Assembly (NCBI RefSeq): GCF_954871325.1 | Contig: NC_088776.1 | Coordinates: 5,711,985 to 5,775,984, forward strand | Source of the DNA: Gordionus sp. m RMFG-2023 | Taxonomy: Eukaryota > Nematomorpha > Gordioida > Chordodea > Parachordodidae | Length of the DNA stretch: 64,000 nt | Direction: 5' to 3' | Shown: positions 48,301-61,572 of the stretch, piece by piece | Numbering within the stretch: the stretch's first letter is position 1 | Layout of the letters: every line of letters starts with the position of its first letter | Made by a program: the position numbers and the translations under genes | Notes under the pieces: generated by a model | Databases searched by the model: none | What the model was told of the DNA's origin: nothing | What the model saw: the letters and a program-made list of their open reading frames with translations, nothing else

Positions 48301-49160
48301 TCACTAAGATTTTTATAACCATAATATTTTTTTTTGTTTTATTACATAATACTATTATATTTTCTTATTATAGCCAATAGAGACTTCAGTTGATCTTAGT
48401 AACGTGACATTAAATCTCGAATACAGCTTAGCGATACGCGTTTTATTTACCGATTATAATAATGGTAAATTGCGTGATCTTCCATATGCCTTCCATACTG
48501 TTTTCATAAATGTTTCATTAAATCATCGGTCCAGGATTGGATTCGATATTTTTAAGATTTTTTGAATTAGTGGCTAGGTTTTATTTTATTTCCAATAAAT
48601 ATTTCAATGTTAATTCTGGGCTTATTTCTATAACTTTTGCTAAATATATACATTATATCATATTTTATAATCATGTGTTATAATAAAAAATTATTTTAAA
48701 ATATTGGTAAAGAATGCATGGAAAAAATGAATTAAATACTGGCATAATTTTTTTTTCACCTAAATTATTATAAAATAAATTGGGATTAATTAAAGATTTT
48801 GTGTCTATTCAATTTGATGATTTATGGTATTCACTGGGTTTATTTTGCATTTATTTAATAAATTATCATAAATAAAATTATCATAAATAATTTTTAACAT
48901 AGAAATAATTCATAAAAGTGTTTAATTTGTTTTTTTCCTAGTTTCATCAATTTTGGACGTAAATCTTATCCAATTAACTGACATATTAAGACCTTTACTA
49001 TGATAATGTTACGGAGTTGAGTATTGCATGGTTATATTTTTAGAATAAATATTTATATTTCTACAAATTTCAAATATTTATTGTTTGACCTTTTGTTTCA
49101 AAAAATTTACATTGACAATCTACGTCTAGATAATTCCACTAAATTTTTGTAAAAGAAAAA
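45395..49160 (+). repeat. segmental duplication, copy A
   Basis: It aligns with 52975-55920 plus 59215-59640. Matching stretches before the gene (45400-45550 with 52985-53170), through the gene, and after it (48570-48900 with 55495-55915; 48930-49160 with 59370-59635) can be followed by eye. A last matching piece is TAGAATTAGTAAAATGATTC at 49899 and 59831. Confidence 0.85.
46514..48565 (+). pseudogene. degenerate copy of the secreted two-FN3 gene
   Basis: A copy of the gene at 53699-55445 with the same exon order. Signal-peptide exon: MLKNCYYKVFLGC at 46514. First FN3-like exon ~46726-46960, second exon ending AWQIFR ~47020-47140, then LDFKLAPRINNA at ~48013, and the last exon at ~48375 (ETSVDLSNVTLNLEYSLAIRV). 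Defects: the first donor is AT instead of GT (46593-46594), 2 bp are lost at about 46740, and a frameshift lies near 48080-48100. It also keeps a coding-like segment at 47291-47632 (FIEQYCNNSVYDRFEKGQC; later ISVNRYYSQNRILDVNKFV) that the intact copy has largely lost. It is most likely non-functional, although the long conserved runs mean it died recently. Confidence 0.75.
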
Positions 49161-52100
49161 TGGAATTCATTATTAATACAATATTAATATTTAAGTCTAT
49201 TTTCACAATCATTTAAAAAAATTTTTAATATACAATAAATCAATACAAATTATAGACAATCAAGCATTCATGTGCATTGAAATATTTATAAACCAGATTG
49301 TCAACTCAGTCATACATTAAGCGATTGTGCGATTCATCACTTGTCGGGATGGTGGAATATCTAGCACAAGAACTGTCAAACTTTGGAGTAGGGGCACACT
49401 AATTTCATTACATTTCAATCAAATGTAACTGTTACATTATAGGAATTAATAAATTAAAATATTGGTTATTGAATAGTAATATGTTTTAATTTATATAACG
49501 TACATTCATTATATTTATTCAAATAATATTTTTATTTTTTGTTATGAATTCAAATTCAACTTATATTACTTTTTATTTTTCGTAACCTTACTTTTTGTTT
49601 TTTGTTTAATCATATATATTATAATTTTATATAGTATATATATAGCATGTGTTTAAAGAGAAAAAGAAGTTAGTTAATAATAATAAAATATATTTTTACT
49701 TACTCGCACCTGAGCTAGCAAATTTCTCAGTTTTGCTCTATATTGTAAGATTTTAGCTCAAAAAATGGAAAATTTTGTTGCTCCAATTTTATCTTTAAGA
49801 AAAGATCTTAACTCTGCTATTTGAATATTTTTGGACCTAGTAGATGTGCCAAGATATTTGCTAATCTTTCAAATGATAGTTTGCTGCCTTACTTATGCTA
49901 GAATTAGTAAAATGATTCCTTAGACAATCCGGGGTTGGAAGTATCTGTTTGTCTTTTTCAAAATAAATGTAATTCTTTATATAAGGGTTATTAAAATTTC
50001 GACTTCACTCCTCCAAGGAGTCAATTCTTAGATAGCGTCATTAAATATATAGCTCTAAAAGTTAGTTCATTTTGTTGTATAATATAAAAATCACGAACGG
50101 TGTTTCTACCTAAATTATTAACACTCTACGGATGTTCGGCTCTCAATTATATCAAAGCTACCGGTAATTCACTTTTCCATAGAGTGAGACATGTTCCCTT
50201 TTTTAAATAATAATATATATTTAAAATTTTTAAAACTTTTAATATATATTTTGTTTTTTTTATTATATAAGTTATAATATTTTGTTTTATTTTAATATAT
50301 TTGTTTAAATTATGCGATTTTTGAAAATTGAAAATAAAATAGTTATACCATCTTAAGAATCAGAAAATAGCTAGTTTTAAAAAAATAATTTCAATGTTCC
50401 CTTTATTGGTGGCATTGAGTTTTTTCATATTTTTTTTTAAATATTATTTTAATTTTTTTCTATTGTTTTATAAAATATTTGTTTCATTTTCGTCATTTTC
50501 CAATTTAAATACCGAATATATTATCTAGGAAATAATACGGATCTTCATATATATATATTAACAAAAAGATTGAATTTATATATAATTAACTGATTTGATA
50601 ATGGTCCAACACGCCTATTGAATCTACTAGTAGTTCTAATAAATTAAACATAATTTATTTAAATTTGAGTAATATTATTGTTATTGTAGTGTAAGCGTCT
50701 AATACTCCAAGTGTATGTGTTCTTCACTTTTTAAAAGGGATAATGCGGTTCCTATTGACCCCCCCCTTATAATAATATAATATTCATTATATATCTATAA
50801 AGTTGTTTAAGTGTCTAGATACAAATGTGGTATCGGTATCTATTTTTAGATACATTTTGAAAATGATTTAAAAAATTTTTTTAACATTACAAATAATAAT
50901 ATTTGAATTAAATTCATTTAATAATATGACAGAGTTTAATTTTTATTTTACGTAATTGATGAGGACAACATGGTAAATTTTCTACTATAATTTATTTTAT
51001 TTATATTAATTTTAAAAAATATATCATAATTTTTAGATCAATATTTCTAGATGCCATCAGAAATAAAATCAAATAATTTAAAATCTACATTTTTGGGCAT
51101 CCCTTAGATGATATAAGTTTAGGCAAATGGATTTTAATATATTTAATGATTGTACCAATATATTTATCATTCATTAAATACAACAACCACTTTAGAAGGC
51201 CTAAGAATGTCTTCACAGATAACCGTAAAAGCCTTGATGAAAATTTTGAGAATATTATATTATTAAAATATAACAATTATTTATAATCTTTTATTTATAT
51301 ATTTTTATATGAATTGTTAGAATCTAGCAAACATTATTTTAATTATATATTTGTATATAGATGTTATATCAACTCAAATTTTAGCTCTCACTATGAAATT
51401 TGAATGTTAAACAAAGGAATCTTTAAATTATGCACACCTTACATAAGTATTATTAAAAAGTTTCTGTCTCTAATTAGTACATATGTAAAAAAAATCTTAT
51501 CTGGATCTAGACACGTTTTTAGGCTACGTATCGATATCTAGATCCATTTTAAAGAGTGACTATAACCATTTAAAATGTATTTTTTTTTAAACATCTATGA
51601 TCATTTCTATTTGATAATTCTCCCCACCACCAAATGAAAAAAATAAATATATTATTATTTAAAATTTAATTAATTTGTTATTAATCTTTTTTTTGTTATT
51701 AACAACATGTTTTTATTTGAGCAGGTTGAGTTTATAGCGAACTTTATTAAAAATAATATAATTATATTATAAATTTTATCAAGTTAAATAAATTCGAACT
51801 TTCTTTTTCAAAATAATTTATAACATTGTTATGCTGACCAAGCCTGAACTTTATTAATTTAATTTATTAATTAATAGTTTTTATTTTATTTTATTTTAAC
51901 ATTTTTTAAACTAAAAATATAATTAAAAAAATATTCTCAAAATTAAAGGCCAATTTGGAAGAGAGGAAAAAAAACGAATGAATGGGTTATAAATTTTTTT
52001 CAAAATATATATTATAAAATTTAAAAAGTGGCCATCCAAGTGCATAAAATTTAAACTCGAGTAATTTAATGAAAATATCTTTTGACACTTGGCTTTGATG

Positions 52101-52970
52101 ACCAATGTCGTGGACAACATACCAATATTACAGGAGGCACCCACCATTTTTTCATAATATTATATATCATTACCTCATCCCTCATTCATACTCGTGTAAG
52201 ATATTGGTGTCTGAAAAATATGGGTCCCATCATGAATCATTGTATGGGAGATAACGTGTTATTCTAGGTGTAGCTTGGCATCCACAATATTTTAAATTAT
52301 TATATTTTTAACTATTTCATAAGATAATATAACTAGTAAAAAAAATGATTCCCCTGGCTAGGTGCTAGGAATATTTGTTGTATTGTATACTAAGTCAAAT
52401 ATCTATATGGAGATAATTTCTTTAAAAGCATGAGCATTTAAAATTATTAAATGAGTTGTTATTTTATTTATAATTTAAAGTTGTTCACTAAATGGGGTTG
52501 GTTGTGGATTCTAAATAAGAAATAAATTTATCAACGAAATAAGATAAGAGTATTTTTGATACAAATATTATTCCCTACAATTATAAATCATATATTACAC
52601 TAATAATTATTAATATTATTAATATTACACATCATATAAATTAAATTATTATAAGTAATTATATGCAACATATTATAAATTTTATATTTGTTATTGTTAA
52701 AAAAAACTTATAATTATGCTGAATAAAAAAACACATTTAGTTTAGACTTGATAAAAAAAAATCGACATAATATAATTTTGTGATAACTGTTGAGAGAGAG
52801 TTGATATTAAAAATTTAAATATTTTTCAGATGTATCTTAATATAAATATTAAGATATATTGTCATAGATATCTTAGAGAATATATAGCAGACAAAATATG
52901 GCAGTCTTCTAACATAACTACCTTGATAATAGATGAATACATAGCGGCTTTATGTAATATTAAAATAAAA
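49161..52970. other. AT-rich stretch between the two duplicated blocks
   Basis: Contains MITE family 3 fragments (50805-50880, 51495-51560), an 8-C run at about 50760 and short open frames of no clear meaning, e.g. 52082-52267 (+). At 49690-49930 a minus-strand coding-like relic may be an old transposase, but I cannot name it. Confidence 0.35.
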
Positions 52971-53698
52971 TAAAAGTAAAAATTGATTGAAATTATATTA
53001 AAACTAAAGTTCCTTAAAATATTTACAAGATGAACCTCTCGCTGAAATATAAATAATGTAAGTAAGAAGAAGGATAATAGTAACATAAGGGAAAAATATC
53101 ATATAAACATTATTTTTTTAGAACTATTAGTAAGTAATATTTTTTGACTTGAGATTGTCTATAACATAAGCCACCTACATCTAGAAGCGCATTGTTTCAA
53201 TTATTTTTAACTTTTTTTGAATGTGATGCCTTCATTTAAGTAGCGATTAAAATTTAAATAAGTTTTGCGAGGACGATCTAAATTAATTTATGACTGAAAT
53301 AATATGTCGCGCCTTTTGCGTTTTAAAATGCAATCTTTTTACTTAATATTCCCTCCCCATTTATATATTTTTTTCTCACTGATACTATATTTTTTCCTAT
53401 AATATTGTTATATTTATCTCGGAATATTATGTTTTAAGCTATAAAAAAATATAAATGCATATATAGACAATTTTTATTAATATAAACTTCCAAAGATAAT
53501 ATAACGAAATAGTATTTTTTTTTTAACTTTGCCTTTAATTAAGCTTAAAATAAAGTTCACTGATTTTATTTTTTTTGCATTATTATATATACGTGTAACT
53601 AGAAAAAATATTATTCAAAACTTTTATTTTATTTTTTTCTATTAGTTTTTATATACCTTGAAATTTTAGAACTAATTTACTATTAAATCTTCCATTCG

Positions 53699-55445
53699 AT
53701 GTTAAAAAATTTTCTTTACAACGTATTCTTAGGCTTGATATGGTTCGCTATAGCGAATTTAAACATCACATCCTTAACTGGTAAATGTCTTGTATAATCT
53801 TATTTTTAAAAATAAGTCCATAATTATAGTTATCAATATCTAATAAAATGATTACTAATCACCCATTATGCTTTATTCATTGGTGAAGGATTCAATCCCA
53901 TAATCACGAACTGTCAATTACGAAATCGATCTATATATGGTGTAAGAAATTTCAGAATCAGCGTAACGAAAGATGAAAGACGAACTTATAATATAAAAAT
54001 AACATTTAAAGCTCCTAAATTTTTGATGACCAATAATTCAATCTTAGATTACGCCATCCAGTTGAACAGTGTTAGAAATAAGGATGCGCCTTATCAGATC
54101 TACACAAAGTTCGAAAATGAACCCATGGTTTTTTTTTAATTAAAGAATTTAATTATGAAACCCTAATACAACTTTAATTATTTATAACATATAGTGTATA
54201 TATTTTTCAAAAATAAAATGAAATAGGAACAGAATGAATTAGTTATAAAAGACTTAGATAAAGACACAACGTATTTCTTATATCTCCTGATCGGTTACGC
54301 ACCTTTCATATATGTTGCCGATTTTTCAGCTTGGCAAATATTCAGATGTAATACCTATATTCATTCTATTTAATCTATTTTTTTCCAAATTATTTCATAT
54401 ATATCCACAATCAAAAAATTTTATCATTACATTATGGTCTCTGAAATGCAACCTTATTTTTTTTTTAGAATGCAGTCAAGAACAATTTTTGAAAAAAATG
54501 TATATAGAGGTACACTGTAAAAATTCAGCCTTACGATCTACTGTCTTTTATCCATGAGCTTTCTTATATAAAATTTTTTAGAAAGTATCTAAGGATAAAT
54601 TTATTAAATCAACATATTTAAATAAATTTAAAAAAAAATATCATTATAGATCGAAGATCCACACCAGGAATTAGACGTGGTATATACCTATACTATAATT
54701 GCTAAATTAAAAATATATTCTATTTTATTTATAAACATTTTTTTAAAAATTGCTAAGTATATCTTTATTCAATCAAACATTTCAGTTTGTTTTAGAAACA
54801 AAATAATTAATAATACTATTGCCCGAAATCGTCGAAATAAATAAAATGTCTTTTTTTTAAGGTGATAATTTATTTTTTTTCAGATTAATTTTATTAAAAA
54901 AACAGTTGATTTCAAGTTGGCTCCAAGGATCAACAATGCGTGTGTGATTCATTTAGGAAATGGAATATATAATATATCGGTAACTTGGGATTCTAGTCAA
55001 ATCGAAAAGAATTTTACCGGCATCATCATTGAATTGTCACCTACTCATATAGACATGAGTTCTCTTAAGCAAAAGATAACTATAGAAAACGTAAACAAAA
55101 GAATTAACATTTTATAAAAATATGAGATTTTCGACTAAGAACTAAAAAGACATGATTAGCCAAGATATAAATAAGCACTGTAATATTTATTTTAAAATTC
55201 GGTTCTAATGGCTAAGATTTCCATAGCCATATCATTTTTCTTGTGTTCTAATTGAACAACAATTTCTTACATATTACTATTATATTTTTACATTATAGAC
55301 AAGAGAAACTTCAGTTGATTTTGGTAATGTGACATTAAATCTCGAATACAGTGTAGCGATACGCGTTTTATTTACCGATTATAATAATAATAAATTGGGT
55401 AATCTTCCCTACGCCTTCCATACTGTCTACATAATTGCTTCTTAA
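53699..55445 (+). CDS. secreted protein with two fibronectin-III-like domains
   Basis: Join 53699-53780, 53889-54127, 54227-54347, 54906-55090, 55299-55445; 257 aa, phases consistent throughout. Res. 1-20 form a signal peptide (MLKNFLYNVFLGLIWFAIAN). The rest resembles two beta-sandwich FN3-type domains, each encoded by two exons split by a phase-0 intron. Domain 1 is at ~46-147 (YNIKITFKAP; DYAIQLNS; LVIKDLDKDTTYFLYLLIGY) and domain 2 at ~150-257 (YNISVTWDSS; FTGIIIELSP; VTLNLEYSVAIRVLFTDY). N-glycosylation sites NIT, NIS, NFT and NVT fit secretion. No transmembrane segment or anchor is seen, so it should be extracellular. Few cysteines argue against an immunoglobulin or classic cytokine receptor. 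Weak points are the ATG|GTTTTT donor at 54127 and skipping of a relic exon at ~54470-54555. I do not recognise the family; the FN3 label rests on strand pattern only. Confidence 0.65.
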
Positions 55446-55999
55446 ATCATCGGTTCAGAATTGAATTAATAATTAATATTTTTTGAGTAAGGGTTTGGGT
55501 TTATTTTATTTCCAATAAATATTTTAAATGCCAATTTTGGGCTTATTTCTGTATTTTTTTATATATGCATTATCCATCTATATTATCATATTTTGGGCTT
55601 ATTTTTGTAACTTTTGCTATATATATATGCATTAGCTATCTATATTATCAAATTTATAATCACATGTTATTTTATGCTTTTTAAACAAAAAAAACTATTA
55701 AAATATTGGTAAAGAATTCAAGGAAAAAATTAATTAAATACTGGCATAATTTTTTTTTTTTGAACTAAATTATTATGAAATAAATTGGGATTAAATAATG
55801 ATTTTGTTTCCATTCAATTTGATGATTTATGGTATTCGCTTTGTTTATTTTGCATTTATTAATAAATTATTATAAATAAAATCAAAATAAATAATTTTAA
55901 ACATAAAAATTTATAATATATATAAAAGCCTTGTCACATTGTGACAGTCACACTTTCACAATTTATAATATATATTTAAAAAATCGTTAATTTTAAAAA

Positions 56000-56067
56000 G
56001 TGTCTGTGGTCTAATCGGCAATAGCATCGCTTATAAATCTAATCGACTTAGGTTCGAATCCCAGGTA
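56000..56067 (+). ncRNA. tRNA-like Pol III unit, probably a SINE head
   Basis: An A-box-like TGGTCTAATCGG and a perfect B box GGTTCGAATCC stand 35 bp apart at tRNA spacing, followed by a T-run terminator. The acceptor and T stems do not pair properly and no clear anticodon stem forms, so this is not a working tRNA gene. It reads as the tRNA-derived head of a SINE or a decayed tRNA, perhaps Arg-like. Confidence 0.55.
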
Positions 56068-57989
56068 AAAATTTTTTTTTTTTAATCTGGCAAAATTAAC
56101 CAAATAGAAGATACGATTCAAAGTTTGTAGCTATTTTAAAATTCAAACATTTAAATAGGCATTCTTATATTTTTAATATTCTTTTAAAAAATATTTGTCC
56201 ATTAAAAATCACCATAGAATCATATCATATCAAACATTCATTCGTCTTCCATTACCATAAAACCATTACATCTTATATACATCATATATATACTACAACT
56301 AACTGATATATTATAGAAATTCTTACACAATTTTATATTAATACTATACTATACATATATTAAATAAGTTTTTTTTAAGGATTTTAAATATCTAATAGGC
56401 AATGGAAGTTAAATTTTTTAATTTAATTACTATTTTATTATATTTTTATATTTCTGATCAAGATATTTAAATACACTGAATACACACCTAGTATTATTCC
56501 TATTCCTGAATATTTAGGGATCATTAGAACTTTAAATGCGTCAAGTACCAATTCAAGAAGAATAAGAGAAGAGATTTATTTAAATACTATTTTAATTCTT
56601 GAATTTATGTATAATTTAAAATTTTATACCATTATATTGTGGCACAATTTTCTCCTATATTTGATGAGGGATTAATCAGAAATTCTAATTTATGAGGTGT
56701 TATTTAAAAATTTAAATTTATATGTGGTTATTCTAAAATTTTTCATTATTTTTATAAAATATGTTAATGAAGTATATATTTAGTAATTTTAATTTACGTG
56801 CAAAATTAAAAAGTCTTTTAAACTAAATTTTTATTCATTTGTACTTGTATTTTATAATCTATAAATTTATTCTTGTTAGATGAGAGTTTTGTGTTAAAAC
56901 CCTTAAGAAGGATTTATTCCACATTGAATTTTATACAACTATATATCTTTTAATTAGGTAATTTTTATGCATTAAATAAATATTTGCATCTCTCTTATCG
57001 TTTCTGAAAATTTGGCCTTTCTACATGCATTCCATAGTTTTGTATATTTTCTCATAACTTCATAATTTAATTGTAGAATGTAGTTTTTCATAACTTATTA
57101 TAATATTTTTGATTAAATGTATAAGCTTTTTGTTTTACTTATATATAATTTGACTATGATTAAAGTTTAACCTCCTATTATTTGTTAACTTAGAATATCT
57201 TTTTATTTTTTCTATTGTAATTTAATAACAATGACTTTGTTAAGTTGTTGTAATTGTTAATATTTTATTTATCAACAAATAAACATATTATATGATATAT
57301 ATTTTCAAATAAAATAATATTAAAATTAACATATCAAATATCAAATATAAAATAAAACAATATTATATAAAAACGGAGGTGGGACTACAAGTTCCCAAAA
57401 AACATATTGTTTATTTTTATTCTCCTTTTAAACAATTTTTTGTTTTTGTTTTGGTAATGTAATGACATTCAAATTTTAAATTGTTTTTCTTATTTTGTTA
57501 ATGACATTGAACTATAAAAATTCTAACTGTTAATGACATTATACAAGTTACAATTTATTTCGAAAGGTCATTTTGTTACCTTCAGTGATAATTTAAATTA
57601 AATATTTTATAAAAAACAAATTTTTTTTGTAAATGAAAAATAAATTTGATTCTTTAATAAAATAAACTTGGTTCATGAATTTATTAAAATATATCATGGG
57701 ATTCTTTGATAAAATAAACCTGATTCTTATTATTCCTCCGAATATAATATTGAACTTCCAGAAAACAACAGTCTTAAATTTATATTTTGTAACTAAGTAA
57801 TAAATAATTGGAAGGGTTGTTGTTTGTTTAAAATTTAAATTAGGATGAACATATTTTCAGCATGATACTTTAATATATATTCATGAATTTCATATAAATA
57901 CCAGGAGCTAACCAGTAGAATAATAGGTAAATCAGATATTTCCCCTTCATTTGATGATAATTTTGAAATATTTTTCCAATAATATAAAA

Positions 57990-59125
57990 TGGCATAGAAA
58001 ATATGTACATATTAAACAGATTTAATTCTTATAAACCCCTTACATCAGACCTATTTTTCTGGACCTAAGGAAAAAATTAATTATTTTGGGTATTCCTGGG
58101 ATTGGGAAATATTTTTCACAATTAATATAGTCTTAGATTCCTGGAAATTTTTTAATTTTAAATGGGTTAGAAATTGGCCGAAAATTTCTTTTGAAGACAT
58201 GGCCAGGCCTGATCAAAAACCAAGCCCATGCAACTTTCATATTCTGATTGTATTTTAAAATGCATTGTGACTTTTTATATATTTTATTTCAGTTCTCAAC
58301 TACCAAAATTATTATGATCTTTGGCGAGTTTGAGAAAATTTCCCAAGTATGTTGACCTGGCTTGGGAATTATTTTTATATTAGGCATAGATGTAATATTT
58401 AACATAGATTATTTATATGGCCCTCAGGTAAAAGTTAAATTTAAATAAATTTTTATTCAAAAATTAGTATTCACTCTTAGTCTTAATGGGTTGGCCTTGG
58501 TCTGAAGTAGGGGTGAGCTGGGTTAAAATAGAATAAAAAATAGATATGGTTTTTAGAGATTTACCTATTTCCAGGTTTGAAATTACTATGGGTTGGCCAT
58601 GCTTGCGAATTTTTTTTTTATAAAATTATTATGGGTTGGGCTGGGCTTGGAAAATATTTTTATAAATTATATTTAGCTGGTCTTCGGGAAAATTTTTCAA
58701 AATTATTGAGCTTGGACGCTTGAGAATTTTTTATTATTATTAACTATGGGTCAGATATTGGCCTAAGACAAATTATTTTGCAGGCCTGGGTTCGGCCTGA
58801 TCAAAAAACCTAGGCCCATGAATATCTAATTTTGATTGTATTTTTAAATTCATTATGTTATTTAAATATTTTATTTCAGTTCTCATCTACCAAAATTATT
58901 ATATTCATTGGGCTTGGAAGAATTTTTCAAAATTATTATGGTTTTGTACTTTGCCTGGGAATTTTTTTAAATATTAAAAATTAGGTATAAGAGATCACAA
59001 ATAATATTGGTCAAGTGAAAGCTTTAAATTTATTTTTACCAAACCATAGTAAATACACTTAGTTTTAATGGATTGAACCTGGCCCGAAATGGGGGGGGGG
59101 GTAAAACGAATAAAAATTGGATATT
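57990..59125. repeat. two tandem ~580-bp units
   Basis: GGCCTGATCAAAAA at 58206 and 58794, TTTATTTCAGTTCTCA at about 58286 and 58873, and CCAAAATTATTAT after both show a tandem pair with a period of about 580-588 bp. Unit sequence is rich in GGGTTGG/GGCTTGG blocks, like a milder version of the GGCCCGG repeat. The second unit ends in an 11-G run (59091-59101). Confidence 0.75.
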
Positions 59126-59640
59126 ATTTTCAAATAAGAGGTAACAACTATCATAAATTAAGATGAAAATTCTCATTCCGCGTCATTTTTGACGGGCAAT
59201 CTACTAGTAATTCATAAAGTGTTTAATTTGCTTCTACTTTCATTTTGGATTTTATCAACACAAATAATTTTTTCTTTTCATGCTATCATTTTGAAGTAGT
59301 ATTAGAAGTTACAATTTTCAACTTATATTAATACCTACGTTTTTTTTCTTATATTTGAATCTAAACTTTACAACCATTTTTCCTAGTTTCAACAATTTCG
59401 CACATAAATCAAATCCAATTATTAACTGTCGAGATATAAAGACCTTTTTTTTTACTACGATAATAATGAGTTACGCAAAAGTTGAGGATTGCATTGCAAG
59501 GTTATATCTGATAAATAAATATTCATATTTCTACAAATATCAAATATTTATTGTTTGACCTTTTGTTTTGAAAAAATTTCCATTGACAATCTACGTCAAT
59601 TTTCCACTAAATTTTGTAAAAGAAAAATGAAATGCTTTAT

Positions 59641-61087
59641 CTATACAATATATATAATTTTAGTGCAAATATCATAAACATTTAAATACACAATATATTT
59701 TACAATGCAAATTATAGACTAGTAAACGAACCACCAATTGAATATTTTTGTATCTAGTAAATATGCGAAGAGCATAGTTGCTAATCATCAAAGAACATAT
59801 TTTGCCAATAATGATTTCATTGTCCCTTACTAGAATTAGTAAAATGATTCCTTAGATTTTTAAGCCGGGATTATGTCTGTTGAAATCAACGAAATAAGTT
59901 TATTTTTTTTTACTTGTTGAATTATCTGTGTCTTATTTCTGATGCAGCATATTTTATTTTATCAATTACGATGAGTTTGTTTATAGTAATATTCAACAAT
60001 TGGACTATTGAATCCAATAATAGAATGAATGATTCATATGTTACTAAATTAATTGGCAAGAAGTTGTTAATAGCAATTAATCCCACAACCGATTCATAAA
60101 CCTATTTTTTTTTATTTTAGAAATTACTTAGATTTAAAATTATTAATTATTTTAGAGCTTTGCAAAATTAAACTTTCAGGTCCAGATTCAAAAATACTTT
60201 TTATATTTTATTTTTTAATCAATAAGATTTTATTTTCTTTATTCCGAACGTAATTTATTAGTCTGAAAAATAGATGACAGTCAAAAATTATTTGACAAAA
60301 TTAAATTATACGATTTACTAAAAAGTATTATTATGATAACTTAATGTTTGATATATGTAATAAAATACTTAAGATTTATGATCTTAATTGTTTGGTGTGT
60401 CTACTCTTTTGACTGCGAACCTGCTGTTCACGTATCACAAAAATGTTAACTTCATCTGACTTCAAATTACTTGAAATATCAGATTTTTTGACTGAAAAAT
60501 ATGTCTTTTTAAGATTAGCTATATAGTGCACATATATATCAACTAGAAGGTTTTTTAAAATCATTTTTAAACTAGGTATAGGCCGAATGCAAAAATAAAA
60601 CAATTGGTGATTGTTATAAGAGTATATATAATCGGTGTGCAGAACTGATTTTAATTACGATATAAATGATCTGGTGAATGACTTTAAAATTAGGAAAAAA
60701 ATGTCCTTTAAACAGGATTTTTTAAAATTAATTTTTATGTAATAAGAGTTGGGTCCTAACCATGGGCTGGTGAAAAAAATATTGTTTGTGAAGGTATTTT
60801 TCTACGAGTTTGACCATAAATTCGCAAATTTTTTAAAATAGGCCAAAGTCTCTTAAAACGAACAGCTGAAAAAAATAATATAGATAACACCTAAATTGTC
60901 AAAAAAATTAAAAAATTTGGGTTGTGAACCATAAAAACCAATAATTATTAATTACTTTAGACGCTTTCTTTTCTAAATATTTTATTTTGATGCTTCATAT
61001 ATTTCAAATTTAAAATATAATTAAAATTTTAGTTAAAGGAAAATCTTCTACAATGGAACCAATAATATCTTCCATAAAATGATCGAG
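59641..61087. other. AT-rich stretch, two doubtful ORFs
   Basis: At 59973-60099 (+) an open frame starts MSLFIVIFNNWTIES, and at 60376-60603 (-) another contains VKKSDISSNLKSDEVNIFVI. The latter lies downstream of, and on the same strand as, the secreted gene at 61088-61572 and might be a further exon of that locus. Neither is supported by splice or similarity evidence. Confidence 0.3.
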
Positions 61088-61572
61088 TTATTCTACTACT
61101 GGTATACGTGGAAATATTTAATGATTATATATATATATATCTAAAAAAACATTACTTATAGTAAAGTTTTTTCCGTAGCATTTAAGGAACAATATACGCT
61201 GTATATATGGGAAAACCTGAACTTCAAATTCTCCATCTTCAGGTATTTTGACATTCATTTGAGTTTTATTGGCCATAGTCTGCAAAACATAACATTTTTA
61301 CTATTAATAAATAACTATAATGGTTATTACATAATATTTTATTATTGCCGAGGGTTTTAATTTTTCTTTGATTTGATAGACTGCCACATAATATTTTTCA
61401 GAATTTGGAAACTTTCGCCATTTGATGGAGTACTTTCTTCCGTAACCTTTAATCAAATCGATTTTTTTTTACCTGGTCTGCATTCCCTTTTTCCCGATAT
61501 TAAAATGGCATAACATAAAGCAGCGAGCAAAATGAAAAGAGAAATTTTATGGAATCCCTTAGATGAATACAT
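61088..61572 (-). CDS. small secreted FN3-like protein
   Basis: Complement of join 61088-61098, 61156-61279, 61331-61446, 61473-61572; about 116 aa. Exon 1 (from 61572) encodes a signal peptide: MYSSKGFHK, then ISLFILLAALCYAIL, then SGKRECRP. Exons 2 and 3 encode one beta-rich domain of FN3 style (YSIKWRKFPNSEKYYVAVYQ; MNVKIPEDGEFEVQVFPYI) with a phase-0 intron in the middle, the same split as in the 53699 gene. NKT and NFT are potential N-glycosylation sites. Exons 1-3 join in perfect phase. The last exon (three codons: IVE then stop) is a guess, and the gene could instead continue into 60376-60603. Function unknown; likely extracellular. Confidence 0.6.

Larger units (their letters stand above)
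55917..59208. mobile_element. 3.3-kb insertion within duplication copy B
   Basis: Absent from copy A. Its parts: the inverted GTCACATTGTGAC at about 55935, a tRNA-like unit at 56000-56067, AT-rich filler to 57900, and two tandem ~580-bp units from about 57990 to 59125. No coding sequence is recognised. The ends are not clean enough to name a transposon type; short similar flanks (TTTATAA / TTCATAA) are suggestive only. Confidence 0.5.
52975..59640 (+). repeat. segmental duplication, copy B (with 3.3-kb insertion)
   Basis: Counterpart of 45395-49160. Homology is interrupted at about 55917 and resumes at about 59208 (AATTCATAAAGTGTTTAATTTG against 48908). A smaller extra piece is at 59240-59370. 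Confidence 0.85.

Noticed and set aside
54470-54560. Extra exon of the intact secreted gene
   Set aside because: Joining from the 54347 donor creates an immediate stop, while skipping to 54906 keeps phase; it is better read as a relic.
56000-56067. Functional tRNA gene
   Set aside because: A and B boxes are good, but acceptor, anticodon and T stems do not pair; kept only as a tRNA-like unit.
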